Shown here piece after piece: positions 23,858-31,924 of a stretch of 31,924 nucleotides of DNA. The stretch comes from H111-94 sp034436045 (GTDB taxonomy: Bacteria; Chloroflexota; Ktedonobacteria; Ktedonobacterales; Ktedonobacteraceae): contig DAOTVZ010000089.1 of NCBI GenBank assembly GCA_034436045.1, forward strand, positions 1 through 31,924, read 5' to 3'. The stretch's first letter is position 1. The number at the start of each line of letters is the position of its first letter. The position numbers and the translations under genes are program-made. Under the pieces are notes generated by a model. The model searched no databases, was not told the origin of the DNA, and saw only the letters and a list, made by a program, of their open reading frames with translations.

Positions 23858-24087
23858 TAGGGACAGGATTTATCCCATCCGCCTGTCCACGTGGTTGGAT
23901 GTGTACCAACCACGTGGACGATGTAGGAACGGGGTTGATCCCGTCCACCCGCGCGATGTATGGCGTATCAACGTATCATCCACCATTCCCGTAGAATATG
24001 CTTCCTCAAGTTCGCGCGAGGGATGGAAGGTGAAAGGCGAATGGGCGATACATTGCGTAAGGGGCGGGATCAATCCCGTCCCTACGC
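23858..24087. repeat. Mixed palindromic repeats between binding protein and permease genes
   Basis: Contains GTAGGGACAGGATTTATCCC (23857-23876), a perfect stem GTCCACGTGGTTGG/CCAACCACGTGGAC (23885-23898 and 23906-23919), GTAGGAACGGGGTTGATCCC (23922-23941) and GGGCGGGATCAATCCCGTCC (24062-24081). The stem could limit read-through from the binding-protein gene. The rest of the gap to 24295 has more GTCCCTAC-type fragments and no supportable gene. Confidence 0.75.
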
Positions 24088-24295
24088 CGATAAGCATGGT
24101 AAACCTGTACTAAACATGGTACACTAATTTTAATGATGCGGTATACCGGCGAATGGACGACGGTAGACCGACCCTTTTGAGGATAGGGCATACCGACGAA
24201 CAGGCGCAGTATAGCGGTGCCGCACAGCAGGCAGTACGCCGTCCCTACGGACGTGGTAAACCGGTCCCTACCCGCAGGATAGAAGGAGTTGTAAG

Positions 24296-25270
24296 ATGCG
24301 CCACCTCTTACGCCGTATTGGCTTCTACCTCGTGGCCTTCTGGGCCTCAATTACGCTGACGTTCCTTATCCCGCGCCTCGCCCCTGGCAACCCGGCTCAG
24401 GCACTGATGGCCCGTTTCGCGGGGCGCTTGCGACCGGAGGAACTCAAAGCCCTGGAGATCGAATTTGGTGTCTCCACTCATCAATCGCTCTGGCAACAGT
24501 ATATCCAGTATCTTGGTCAACTCTTACATGGCAATTTAGGTACATCATTTTCCTATTTCCCTACGCCAGTCGCCACAGTCATCGGTCAGCAGTTACCCTG
24601 GACGCTGGTGCTGGCGGGTGTCTCGGTTGTGATTAGTTTTACGCTAGGAACACTGTTAGGCATCGTGGTGGCGTGGCGGCGCGGTGGCCTGCTAGACAGC
24701 ATATTAACTCCTTTGTTCATTTTCGTTTCTGCTATTCCTTACTTCTGGCTGGCGCTCATTTTGCTCTACGTTCTGGCCTACAAATTGAACTGGTTCCCTA
24801 CCTTTGGTGGCTATTCGATTGGTCTCACCCCCGGTTGGAACATCGATTTCATCCTAAGCGCGGCACAACACGCCATTCTCCCCGCCATCACCATCGTCAT
24901 CACCTCGGCGGCGGGCTGGCTGCTCGGTATGCGTAACGCGATGATTACCACGCTGGCCGAAGACTACGTGCTGATGGCCGAGGCGAAGGGGTTGTCGCAG
25001 GGGCGTGTCATGATGAGCTACGCGGCCCGTAACGCTATCTTGCCCAACGTGACCGGCTTTGCGATGGCCATCGGTTTTGTGGTGGCCGGTCAGTTGTTAA
25101 CCGAGATCGTCTTCTCCTATCCGGGCATCGGCTTTGGTCTGCTGCAAGCAATCCAGAACAGCGACTACCCGCTCATTTCAGGCGTTTTCCTCATCATCGC
25201 TTTTGCCGTCCTGGGTGCCAATTTTATCGTTGATATGCTGTACGGCGTCCTTGATCCGCGCGTGCGCTAA
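24296..25270 (+). CDS. ABC transporter permease, DppB/OppB type
   Basis: A 324-aa inner-membrane permease, one half of the channel. The N-terminal TM (FYLVAFWASITLTFLIPRLAPG) is typical of the DppB family, followed by five more hydrophobic segments. The cytoplasmic EAA loop that docks the ATPase is DYVLMAEAKGLSQGRVMMSY followed by AARNAILP. The C-terminus YGVLDPRVR is the family signature. AGAAGGAG lies 6 nt before the ATG. The second permease starts 22 nt after the stop, so the two are co-transcribed. Confidence 0.95.
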   Translation: MRHLLRRIGFYLVAFWASITLTFLIPRLAPGNPAQALMARFAGRLRPEELKALEIEFGVSTHQSLWQQYIQYLGQLLHGNLGTSFSYFPTPVATVIGQQLPWTLVLAGVSVVISFTLGTLLGIVVAWRRGGLLDSILTPLFIFVSAIPYFWLALILLYVLAYKLNWFPTFGGYSIGLTPGWNIDFILSAAQHAILPAITIVITSAAGWLLGMRNAMITTLAEDYVLMAEAKGLSQGRVMMSYAARNAILPNVTGFAMAIGFVVAGQLLTEIVFSYPGIGFGLLQAIQNSDYPLISGVFLIIAFAVLGANFIVDMLYGVLDPRVR

Positions 25271-25292
25271 AGACAAAAGGGAGTCACTACTC

Positions 25293-26381
25293 ATGAGTAC
25301 ATCACCTTCGCCCCTCTATCCCGCGCCAGAAGAACCATTGGAGCATGACAATACGTTGCAGCAACAGACACCGGTAGAACCAATCGTCGCGTCCACCGTT
25401 ACGCCGGAGGTACCGAGTGCTTCGGGCATGCGCGAACACTTGCGCGATCTGTGGCGCATGATTACGCTCAACCCAAAGGTCATGATTGGCCTGATTATCA
25501 TTCTCTTCTTTTTATTAATGGCACTCTTTGGCCCTGTTGTCGTGCGCACGAATCCCAGCGCTTTCTCCAACGCCAGGATGCAGCCGCCCTCAGCCGCGCA
25601 CTGGCTGGGAACTACCAATACCGGCCAGGATGTTTTCGCCCAGGTAGTCGATGGAGCGCGCGTCTCTGTCCTGTGGGGCTTCGCCACCGGGCTGGCCGCA
25701 ACCTTGATCGCCTTGCTGGTCGGTCTGCTGGCCGGAACTGTCGGCGGCCTTGTCGATGAACTGCTCATGCTGCTCGCCAATATCTTTCTTGTTTTGCCCG
25801 GTATTGTGCTTGCCATCGTCATCGCCTCTTTTACCTCTAATACTCCCCTCAGAGGCCCGCTCGCTATCGCTATTGCGCTGGTCATTACCGGCTGGTCGTG
25901 GACGGCGCGTGTGCTGCGCGGGCAAACGCTGTCATTGAGCAAGCGCGACTTTGTGGAGGCCGCGCGTGCCAGCGGAGAGTCGCTCTGGCGCATCATCGTC
26001 TTTGAGATTTTGCCCAACGAAATCTCCATCGTGATCGCCGGTTTTGTCGGCACCGTTCTCTACGTTATTCTGGCCGACGCCGCGCTGGAATTCATCGGCG
26101 TGGGCGACCCCTCTATCATCAGTTGGGGCAATATGTTCTATTGGGCCGGCAACAATGACGCGCTACTGCTTGGTGCCTGGTGGTGGTTCGTGCCACCTGG
26201 CCTCTGCGTGGCGCTGATCGGCGTGGGATTGGCCCTGCTCAACTTCGGCATCGATGAAATTGCGAATCCGCGTCTACGGCGCGAAGCAAAGGTCAAACCT
26301 GTCAAGGGTACTCAACCTGGGCAGTCTGCTCAGCCTGCGCAGAGCAGGCAAATTGCACAGACGAAGAAGGGAGTGGCATAA
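25293..26381 (+). CDS. ABC transporter permease, DppC/OppC type
   Basis: A 362-aa second channel subunit. Start ATG 25293 has AAAGGGAG about 9 nt upstream; a longer frame overlaps the previous gene and is rejected. A polar N-terminal tail of about 50 residues precedes TM1 (VMIGLIIILFFLLMALFGPV). The signature HWLGTTNTGQDVFAQVVDGA is the DppC external motif. EAA loop: DFVEAARASGESLWRIIVFE and ILPN. The end FGIDEIANPRLR is typical, and a Gln/Pro-rich tail follows. The stop is directly abutted by the next ATG, so translation is probably coupled. Confidence 0.95.
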   Translation: MSTSPSPLYPAPEEPLEHDNTLQQQTPVEPIVASTVTPEVPSASGMREHLRDLWRMITLNPKVMIGLIIILFFLLMALFGPVVVRTNPSAFSNARMQPPSAAHWLGTTNTGQDVFAQVVDGARVSVLWGFATGLAATLIALLVGLLAGTVGGLVDELLMLLANIFLVLPGIVLAIVIASFTSNTPLRGPLAIAIALVITGWSWTARVLRGQTLSLSKRDFVEAARASGESLWRIIVFEILPNEISIVIAGFVGTVLYVILADAALEFIGVGDPSIISWGNMFYWAGNNDALLLGAWWWFVPPGLCVALIGVGLALLNFGIDEIANPRLRREAKVKPVKGTQPGQSAQPAQSRQIAQTKKGVA

Positions 26382-27515
26382 ATGGCGGTTGTTACCGGCA
26401 CCGAAACGTTGCTTGAGGTGCGCAATATCAGCGTAGACTATCTGGCGGCGAACGGCACTGTCCATGCCGTCTCGGATGTCAGTTTTACCTTGCGGCGCGG
26501 CGAGGTTCTCGGCCTGGCGGGCGAGAGCGGCTGTGGCAAATCCACGCTGGCCTACGCCATCGCACGCCTGCTACGCCCCCCGGCCATGATTGTCGGTGGT
26601 GAGGCCATCTACTATCCGCATCAGCGCGAGAACGACGATGGGGAAGTACGGCTCGCCGACATGCAAAAAGGGCCAATCGATATCCTTAAGCTGACACCGG
26701 CTCAACTGCGTTCCTTTCGCTGGAGCGAGCTGTCCGTCGTCTTCCAGAGCGCCATGAATGCGCTCAATCCAGTGATGGACATCGGCACGCAGATCACAGA
26801 TGTATTGCGCGCGCATCGCCCGACGATGGGCAAGGATTCGCGGGAGCGGCGCGCCATCGAACTGTTGCGCACAGTGGGCATCGCCCCGGATCGCCTGCAC
26901 AGCTATCCACACGAACTCTCCGGCGGCATGCGGCAGCGCGCGATGATCGCTATTGCCCTGGCCCTCTCGCCGGAGATCATTATTATGGACGAGCCGACGA
27001 CGGCGCTGGATGTTGTGGTGCAACGTGAAATCCTCTCGGAGATCCTGCGCCTGCGCGAGCGCTTTGGCTTCTCAGTCATCTTCATCACGCATGATCTCTC
27101 TCTGCTGCTCGAACTGGCCGATAGAGTACTGGTGATGTATGCCGGACGCATTGTAGAGATGGGGTCGCGCCGCGATATGTATCTGCACCCGCGCCATCCC
27201 TACAGCTACGGTCTGATTCACTCGTTCCCCTCGCTGCATGGGCCATTGCGCCGCATGAGCGGTATCCCCGGTTCGCCGCCTGATCTGCGCGCGGCCCCGG
27301 CAGGTTGTGCTTTTCACCCACGCTGCCCGATGGCCTTCGCGGCCTGCCGCCGCGTCTTCCCGGTTCTCCAGCCCGCGCTGGCCGAGAATCAGGAGCAACT
27401 CACCGCCTGCCATCTCTACAACGCGCAACTGCACCCGGCGGGTGCGCCAAAAACGGAAGATATCGCTGCCAGTTACGAGGCATTAGCAGCAGCTCAGGGG
27501 GTTACGAAGCTATGA
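26382..27515 (+). CDS. ABC transporter ATPase, DppD/OppD type
   Basis: A 377-aa ATPase. Walker A is GESGCGKST (47-55), the Q-loop is VVFQSAMNALNPV, the signature is LSGGMRQR, Walker B is IIIMDEPTTALD and the H-loop is ITHD. The C-terminal oligopeptide/dipeptide extension is present, with CAFHPRCPMAFAAC providing the Cys pattern that in relatives binds a 4Fe-4S cluster. An insert of about 15 acidic residues lies after residue 75 (HQRENDDGEVRLADM). Start follows the previous stop with no gap, and its last codons overlap the next start (ATGA). Confidence 0.95.
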   Translation: MAVVTGTETLLEVRNISVDYLAANGTVHAVSDVSFTLRRGEVLGLAGESGCGKSTLAYAIARLLRPPAMIVGGEAIYYPHQRENDDGEVRLADMQKGPIDILKLTPAQLRSFRWSELSVVFQSAMNALNPVMDIGTQITDVLRAHRPTMGKDSRERRAIELLRTVGIAPDRLHSYPHELSGGMRQRAMIAIALALSPEIIIMDEPTTALDVVVQREILSEILRLRERFGFSVIFITHDLSLLLELADRVLVMYAGRIVEMGSRRDMYLHPRHPYSYGLIHSFPSLHGPLRRMSGIPGSPPDLRAAPAGCAFHPRCPMAFAACRRVFPVLQPALAENQEQLTACHLYNAQLHPAGAPKTEDIAASYEALAAAQGVTKL

Positions 27516-28588
27516 ATACGGTAGATTATACAGCAGAGGTAGCCAGGCGAGACGCAGGCATCCAACCGGTGCTTGAAGGGATACATCTGCATAAGGAGTT
27601 TCCGGTGCGCGGCGGTCTCTTTGGGCCTCAACGCACCGTCAAGGCGGTCGATGATGCTACCATTGCCCTCTACCCCGGCAAGGCCACCGCACTGGTGGGC
27701 GAGAGCGGCAGTGGCAAAACGACCGTAGCGCGCATGATGGCGCGCACCTATGATCCTACATCCGGCACATTACGTTTTCGTGGGGAGGCGGTCAAGCTGG
27801 AGCATGGGGCTGCTCTACGTGCATACCGCCGTCATGTGCAACTGGTCTTTCAGGACCCCTTCTCGTCCCTGAACCCGGTGCATAATGTTCGTTATCACCT
27901 CAGCCGTCCGTTGCGCATTCACGGTCATGCGCATACCAACGCTGAGGTGACGGAGCAGGTGCTGGCCTTGCTCAATCGCGTCAGCCTGAGTCCCGCCGAG
28001 CAGTTTATTCAGAAGTATCCTCATCAGCTTAGTGGTGGGCAGCGCCAGCGTGTGGCTATCGCGCGCGCCCTGGCGGCTCGCCCGGAGGTGTTGCTGGCCG
28101 ACGAGCCGGTGTCGATGCTCGATGTGTCGATCCGCCTGGACATTCTCAACTTGATGCTGCGCCTGAAAGATGAGGAACGTCTGGCCTTGCTCTTTATCAC
28201 GCACGACATCGCCAGTGCGCGCTACTTCGCTGAGGAGACGCTGGTGATGTATGCCGGTCAGATGGTCGAGGGCGGGCCGAGTGAGGCGGTCATTCAGCAG
28301 CCGAAGCATCCCTACACCCAGTTGCTGCTCTCGGCGGCTCCCGACCCCGACCGCATCACGGCAGATGGCAGTGGGCTGGCGCAGTTGCCCGCGCGCGGCG
28401 AGATTCCAAGCCTGATTAATCCACCCGGCGGGTGCCGTTTTCATCCACGCTGCCCCCACGCCATGCCAGTCTGCAAGGAGCGCTTCCCGCAGCGCACGCA
28501 TCTGGGCGGCGGACATTGGACGCACTGCTTCCTGTACGGCGATGGCGACGGAGCCGGTGCCAACGGCGCTACCGCCGCAAAGGTGTGA
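27512..28588 (+). CDS. ABC transporter ATPase, DppF/OppF type
   Basis: A 358-aa partner ATPase, starting at ATG 27512 in an ATGA overlap with the previous gene; an upstream frame from 27305 is an alternative-frame artefact. Walker A is GESGSGKTT, Q-loop LVFQDPFSSLNPV, signature LSGGQRQR, Walker B VLLADEPVSMLD, H-loop ITHD. The C-terminal extension has RFHPRCPHAMPVCKERFP, again with the Cys pattern for a cluster. The two ATPases, two permeases and the lipoprotein form a complete Opp/Dpp-type importer. The unit ends at a palindromic repeat. Confidence 0.95.
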   Translation: MNTVDYTAEVARRDAGIQPVLEGIHLHKEFPVRGGLFGPQRTVKAVDDATIALYPGKATALVGESGSGKTTVARMMARTYDPTSGTLRFRGEAVKLEHGAALRAYRRHVQLVFQDPFSSLNPVHNVRYHLSRPLRIHGHAHTNAEVTEQVLALLNRVSLSPAEQFIQKYPHQLSGGQRQRVAIARALAARPEVLLADEPVSMLDVSIRLDILNLMLRLKDEERLALLFITHDIASARYFAEETLVMYAGQMVEGGPSEAVIQQPKHPYTQLLLSAAPDPDRITADGSGLAQLPARGEIPSLINPPGGCRFHPRCPHAMPVCKERFPQRTHLGGGHWTHCFLYGDGDGAGANGATAAKV

Positions 28589-28643
28589 TCAATCACGCCC
28601 CGTCATACGAAACCCCGTAGGAACGTGATTGATCACGTTCCTA
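28583..28643. repeat. Family-B palindromic repeats after the ABC operon
   Basis: A half-type copy (GTGTGATCAATCACGCCCC, 28583-28601) is followed by a near-perfect palindrome at 28618-28643, TAGGAACGTGAT/ATCACGTTCCTA around TG. Together they could act as the 3' end of the ABC transcript. Confidence 0.8.
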
Positions 28644-28749
28644 TGGACTGACGGATACATTTCTTTCTTTTCTTGTTTGAATATCAATTATCGCTTGCAA
28701 TGGGTAGATCATACCTTTTTTTGCCCGTTGCCTACGGTAAGGAGTGAAT

Positions 28750-30177
28750 ATGAGTATTTCTAATGATATACGCAGGGGCGTGATTGATCACACCCTGGAC
28801 ACCCAGACAGATATGGCGCTGGCAGCAGCTTTTCCCGCGCAGTTCTTATGGGGAGCGGCGACGGCCTCATATCAGATAGAGGGAGCCATCCACGAGGGCG
28901 GGCGTGGCATCTCCATCTGGGATACCTTCTCGGCAACACCCGGCAAGACCTTTCGTGGCGAGACAGGCGCTGTGGCTGCCGACCACTACCACCGGATGCC
29001 AGAGGACGTGGCATTAATGGCCCAACTCGGTCTGGGGGCCTATCGTTTCTCAATTGCCTGGCCACGCATCCAGCCCACCGGAACAGGTGCGGTCAATCAG
29101 CAAGGGCTGGATTTCTATGATCGCCTGGTAGATGCTCTGCTCACTTATGGCATTCAGCCTTTCGTCACCCTCTATCACTGGGATCTGCCCCAGGCATTAC
29201 AGGATCAGGGCGGCTGGGAGAATCGTGATACCGCGCAGGCTTTCGCCGACTACGCTGAGATCGTGGCGCAACGTCTGGGCGACCGCGTGGCCGGATGGAT
29301 CACCCATAATGAACCCTGGTGCGCTGCCTTCCTGGGCTACGGCATCGGCGTCCATGCCCCCGGCTTGAAAAACAGGCAGGCCGCCATCCAGGTGGGCCAT
29401 CACCTGCTGCTCTCGCACGGACTGACCGTGCCACGTCTGCGCGCCGCTAGCAAGCCCGGCACCCCGGTCGGCATTACGCTCAACTTTAACCCGCTCTACC
29501 CGGCGGATGACCGCCCTGAAACGCAGCATGACCTGGAGGTTGCCGACGCGTTCTCCAATCGCTGGTTCCTCGATCCACTCTATCGAGGCAGCTATCCCGA
29601 TCTCCTCTTTACCGGTATGCAACTCAATCCACCGGAGATGCAAGAGGGCGATATGGCGATTATCGGTACACCGATTGATTTCCTGGGCGTCAACAACTAT
29701 TCTCGCACCGTCATTCGCGGGCGTGATGCCTCGGCACCACTCGACTCCAGCAATATCGTCGCGCCGGTGCCCGGTGCTTGTTATACCGAGATGGGCTGGG
29801 AGATCTATCCACAGGGACTCACCGATCTGCTGGTGCGTCTGCACCGCGAATACGCCGTGCCTGCGCTCTACGTTACGGAAAACGGTGCCGCTTTCGCCGA
29901 TCACTGGGACGGTCAGGAAGAGATCGTGCGCGATCCTCGCCGTGTCTCGTACCTGCGAGAGCATATCCAGGCCATAGCCAGCGCATTGGAGCAGGGTGCG
30001 CCCTTGAAAGGCTATTTTGTCTGGTCGCTGATCGACAATTTTGAGTGGGCGGAAGGTTATAGCAAGCGCTTCGGCATCGTCTATATCGACTACGCCAGCC
30101 AGCGCCGCGTTCTCAAAGCCAGCGGCAAATGGTACGCAGACTTCATCGCCGCCTATAAACAGGCTCATCAAGTATAA
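28750..30177 (+). CDS. GH1 beta-glucosidase
   Basis: A 475-aa retaining glycosidase, probably cytosolic (no signal peptide), that would hydrolyse cellobiose or other beta-glucosides taken up by the adjacent importer. FLWGAATASYQIEGA marks the barrel start. Acid/base is Glu188 in HNEPWC; nucleophile is Glu377 in YVTENGA; the aglycone-side motif is WSLIDNFEWAEGYSKRFG. ATG 28750 has AAGGAG 6 nt upstream. The first 25 residues or so have no family counterpart, and part of them is encoded by a repeat core (about 28773-28796). Expression is likely under the LacI regulator but a separate promoter cannot be excluded. Confidence 0.96.
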   Translation: MSISNDIRRGVIDHTLDTQTDMALAAAFPAQFLWGAATASYQIEGAIHEGGRGISIWDTFSATPGKTFRGETGAVAADHYHRMPEDVALMAQLGLGAYRFSIAWPRIQPTGTGAVNQQGLDFYDRLVDALLTYGIQPFVTLYHWDLPQALQDQGGWENRDTAQAFADYAEIVAQRLGDRVAGWITHNEPWCAAFLGYGIGVHAPGLKNRQAAIQVGHHLLLSHGLTVPRLRAASKPGTPVGITLNFNPLYPADDRPETQHDLEVADAFSNRWFLDPLYRGSYPDLLFTGMQLNPPEMQEGDMAIIGTPIDFLGVNNYSRTVIRGRDASAPLDSSNIVAPVPGACYTEMGWEIYPQGLTDLLVRLHREYAVPALYVTENGAAFADHWDGQEEIVRDPRRVSYLREHIQAIASALEQGAPLKGYFVWSLIDNFEWAEGYSKRFGIVYIDYASQRRVLKASGKWYADFIAAYKQAHQV

Positions 30178-30187
30178 CATATAAAAA

Positions 30188-30236
30188 CGACAATAGAAAC
30201 ATAGCATAATCGAAGTATGTTATGTTTTTATTGTCG
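30188..30236. terminator. Bidirectional terminator
   Basis: CGACAATAGAAACATAGCATA (21-nt arm, 30188-30208) pairs with 30216-30236 with two G-U pairs around a 7-nt loop. It separates the beta-glucosidase (+) from the GH113-like gene (-). Confidence 0.85.
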
Positions 30237-30246
30237 CCTTTATGTA

Positions 30247-31398
30247 TTACGCTTGAGGAGAGCTATACCACTTGTAGAGTTCCTGGGCGGCGGCATGGCC
30301 GTTAGGAGCGTAGGGCGGCTGCGACCAGGCCCAGAAAAAGATACCTTCCAGCACGGTATCCGTGAGGGCGTATTGCAGCGCCGCGCCGTAGGCTGCCGCC
30401 TGCTCTTGCTCATCGGGCACGGCGTTTGTTCCGCTTGCCTGTAACTGCCAGGGCTGATAGAGCGCGTCTCTGCTGTCCCGATAGCCGATATTGGAGATCA
30501 ATACGGGCTTATGCAGCGTTTGCGCCAGGGCATCCAGGGGCTGTCCGATCTTCGCGCTCCATAGCGGAGCGATATCCTTTGGCGGCACACGTTGCGCCTT
30601 GTCGGTCAGAGGGATGTAAACGGAGACGCCAATAGCTGTTAAACTGGCATCGTGCATCCAGGAAGGCAAGTTAGAGGTCATGCTTGTCCAGTTCATGTCA
30701 TAGGTGAGCATACCTGGAAAAATGGCATGGATGCGCGCAATCAACTGTTCCCACTGCACCTTCCAGTGTTGCTCCAGGCCCGCGAATTCTGTGCCGATTG
30801 CCAGTTCATCCGCCCCTGCCTGGGACGCCGCTGCGACGTATGGTTGATAGGTATGCCAGTAGCTATCGAACCACTGCTGCGCTTGCTGCTGCCGGGCAAA
30901 CTGGATGGTACCCGCCCACGATTGCGAGCCGTTGATCGTGAGCAGTGGCTGCACAAAAATATGGTAGCCACTGGCCCGCGCCAGTTGAATACCGGCAGCC
31001 ACCGCCGTCGGCGAGGGCGTCAGTGGTGAAGTCTGCACGCTGGTTGCTGAGGGGGAGTCCTGCTCAAAGGGAATCGTCAGCGCGATCCAGCGCGCCGCTA
31101 TTTGAGGTGCGATCTCGTTCAGGCCCGTTTGCCAGTCGGTATCCTGTGGGCCATAGGCCGTTGCCCCCCACTGCGGGAAGATGATCCCGGTTTGAAAGGT
31201 CGGACGGGCCTGTACAGGCGGCTGGCGATTCGTCCCGACCACAATCGTCGGTTGTACGACAAGCGCGGGATGCCCCGCCCTCTCCAGAGTAAGCGTAGGA
31301 GCCGGTTGCCAGGGCCACCGTGCGCCCATGAACCAGCCCTGAAAGGCGAGCAAACCAATAATCAGCAGAGCGATGCCAAAATTTTTAAGTTTTGCCAT
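30247..31398 (-). CDS. Membrane-anchored GH113-like protein with altered catalytic site
   Basis: A 383-aa protein with a short cytosolic tip, one TM (about 7-25, GIALLIIGLLAFQGWFMGA) and an external TIM-barrel-like domain. Similarity to GH113 (beta-mannanase family) is by motif memory: PFEQDSPSAT, WFDSYWHTYQPY, IGTEF (Glu204, expected acid/base), LTYDMNW, IGVSVYIPL, FFWAW and YAPNGHAA. Where GH113 enzymes have TEIGY with the nucleophile Glu, this has SNIGY: residue 303 is Asn. It may be a binding protein or use another mechanism. ATG 31398 has GAGGA upstream. It starts 16 nt after the glycosyltransferase-like gene, so it is probably co-transcribed with it. Confidence 0.75.
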   Translation of the reverse strand: MAKLKNFGIALLIIGLLAFQGWFMGARWPWQPAPTLTLERAGHPALVVQPTIVVGTNRQPPVQARPTFQTGIIFPQWGATAYGPQDTDWQTGLNEIAPQIAARWIALTIPFEQDSPSATSVQTSPLTPSPTAVAAGIQLARASGYHIFVQPLLTINGSQSWAGTIQFARQQQAQQWFDSYWHTYQPYVAAASQAGADELAIGTEFAGLEQHWKVQWEQLIARIHAIFPGMLTYDMNWTSMTSNLPSWMHDASLTAIGVSVYIPLTDKAQRVPPKDIAPLWSAKIGQPLDALAQTLHKPVLISNIGYRDSRDALYQPWQLQASGTNAVPDEQEQAAAYGAALQYALTDTVLEGIFFWAWSQPPYAPNGHAAAQELYKWYSSPQA

Positions 31399-31414
31399 AA
31401 ACCGTTTATCCTCA

Positions 31415-31924
31415 TTATGCGTTTAAGCGCCGCCGGATGGCCGGACGAGATGCAAAGTACGATGCAGGGCGGGAGGAAGGATACGAGATCGGGTACCTGC
31501 GAGGGATACCTTTCCCTCTCGTGGAGGAATGCATCCGGCTCTCGCGCAGACGGCGTAATTCTTTAAAGCGTCGTAACCGCTGCTCCTGCACCGGTAGCAC
31601 AATTTCATCATCCTTATCTGTTGAGGCATGATGTCCCCGCGTGGCCAGCAGGGTTTTGGGGGTGGGTTGCCAGAGGGCAAGCCGTTTGCCGCGTATCCAT
31701 TGCCCTATGGCCCAGCATGTCGCAACACTTTCCATGATGCCCGCGAGCGGAGCCAGCGCAAGTACACGCAGTATCTCCAGCACACGCTGATAGCGGGAGA
31801 GTTCGGCGTAGCTCACGTTGTACCACGCGCCGATAAAGAATGTATTGAGCCAGAGGATGCTGACAACGGCAAACCAGAGCAACAGGGGTGAGAGCGCCAG
31901 CGGCAAAGGGAGTACGAGCCGATT
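31415..31924 (-). CDS. C-terminus of a membrane glycosyltransferase-like protein, cut by the right edge
   Basis: The frame is open to the window edge, so only the last 169 residues or so are seen; the internal TTG near 31906 is not taken as a start. Two hydrophobic stretches (LLLWFAVVSILWLNTFFIGAW; VLALAPLAGIMESVATCWAI) are followed by KRLALWQPTPKT, the end typical of processive GT2 (cellulose-synthase-like) or similar membrane glycosyltransferases. A basic tail rich in Arg and Ser follows. The catalytic domain lies outside the window, so the family is inferred. With the GH113-like gene it suggests an exopolysaccharide locus to the right. Confidence 0.65.
   Translation of the reverse strand, partial: NRLVLPLPLALSPLLLWFAVVSILWLNTFFIGAWYNVSYAELSRYQRVLEILRVLALAPLAGIMESVATCWAIGQWIRGKRLALWQPTPKTLLATRGHHASTDKDDEIVLPVQEQRLRRFKELRRLRESRMHSSTRGKGIPRRYPISYPSSRPASYFASRPAIRRRLNA

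Noticed and set aside
22612..23913. 433-aa open frame on - opposite the binding-protein gene
   Set aside because: Val/Arg/Gly-rich shadow of a confidently identified gene, with no ribosome site or family.
29197..30207. 336-aa open frame on - opposite the beta-glucosidase
   Set aside because: Antisense shadow crossing the bidirectional terminator.

Overview
This window looks like chromosome from a monoderm, moderately high-GC bacterium, most likely a member of the Ktedonobacteria (Chloroflexota). That assignment is an inference. It rests on gene style: many lipobox lipoproteins and no outer-membrane genes, an Opp/Dpp-type sugar importer, KptA, long low-complexity linkers, and abundant palindromic intergenic repeats. 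No rRNA, tRNA, CRISPR array, transposase or phage gene was seen.

Layout. 1-5.7 kb holds housekeeping and small genes: a SRAP-domain DNA-crosslink sensor cut by the left edge, a 96-aa unknown, an HxlR regulator, an unusual NYN-domain protein whose domain is split by a low-complexity insert, an M42 aminopeptidase, a Pro/Tyr-rich membrane protein and a small Cys-rich protein. 5.7-13.8 kb holds two lipoproteins, a GltD-like flavoprotein with two C-terminal 4Fe-4S motifs, KptA, a membrane-anchored polysaccharide deacetylase and dihydrolipoamide dehydrogenase. 14.2-18.3 kb holds glmS and a metallophosphoesterase, bracketed by two arrays of palindromic repeats in opposite orientation. The glmS leader contains a sequence that fits the glmS ribozyme closely. 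18.3-20.4 kb encodes a two-component system with its own promoter. 20.5-30.2 kb is a carbohydrate uptake locus: LacI regulator (textbook promoter plus operator-like repeats), lipoprotein solute-binding protein, two permeases, two ATPases and a GH1 beta-glucosidase. It is probably for cellobiose or other beta-glucosides, judged by gene context. The right end holds an anchored GH113-like protein whose expected nucleophile is Asn, and the C-terminus of a membrane protein resembling a processive glycosyltransferase, cut by the edge.

A recurring theme is a set of short palindromes that share the ends GTAGG and CCTAC but have different internal stems. They sit in most intergenic gaps, are nested inside one another, appear to contribute to the glmS promoter region, and one core lies inside the 5' end of the beta-glucosidase gene.
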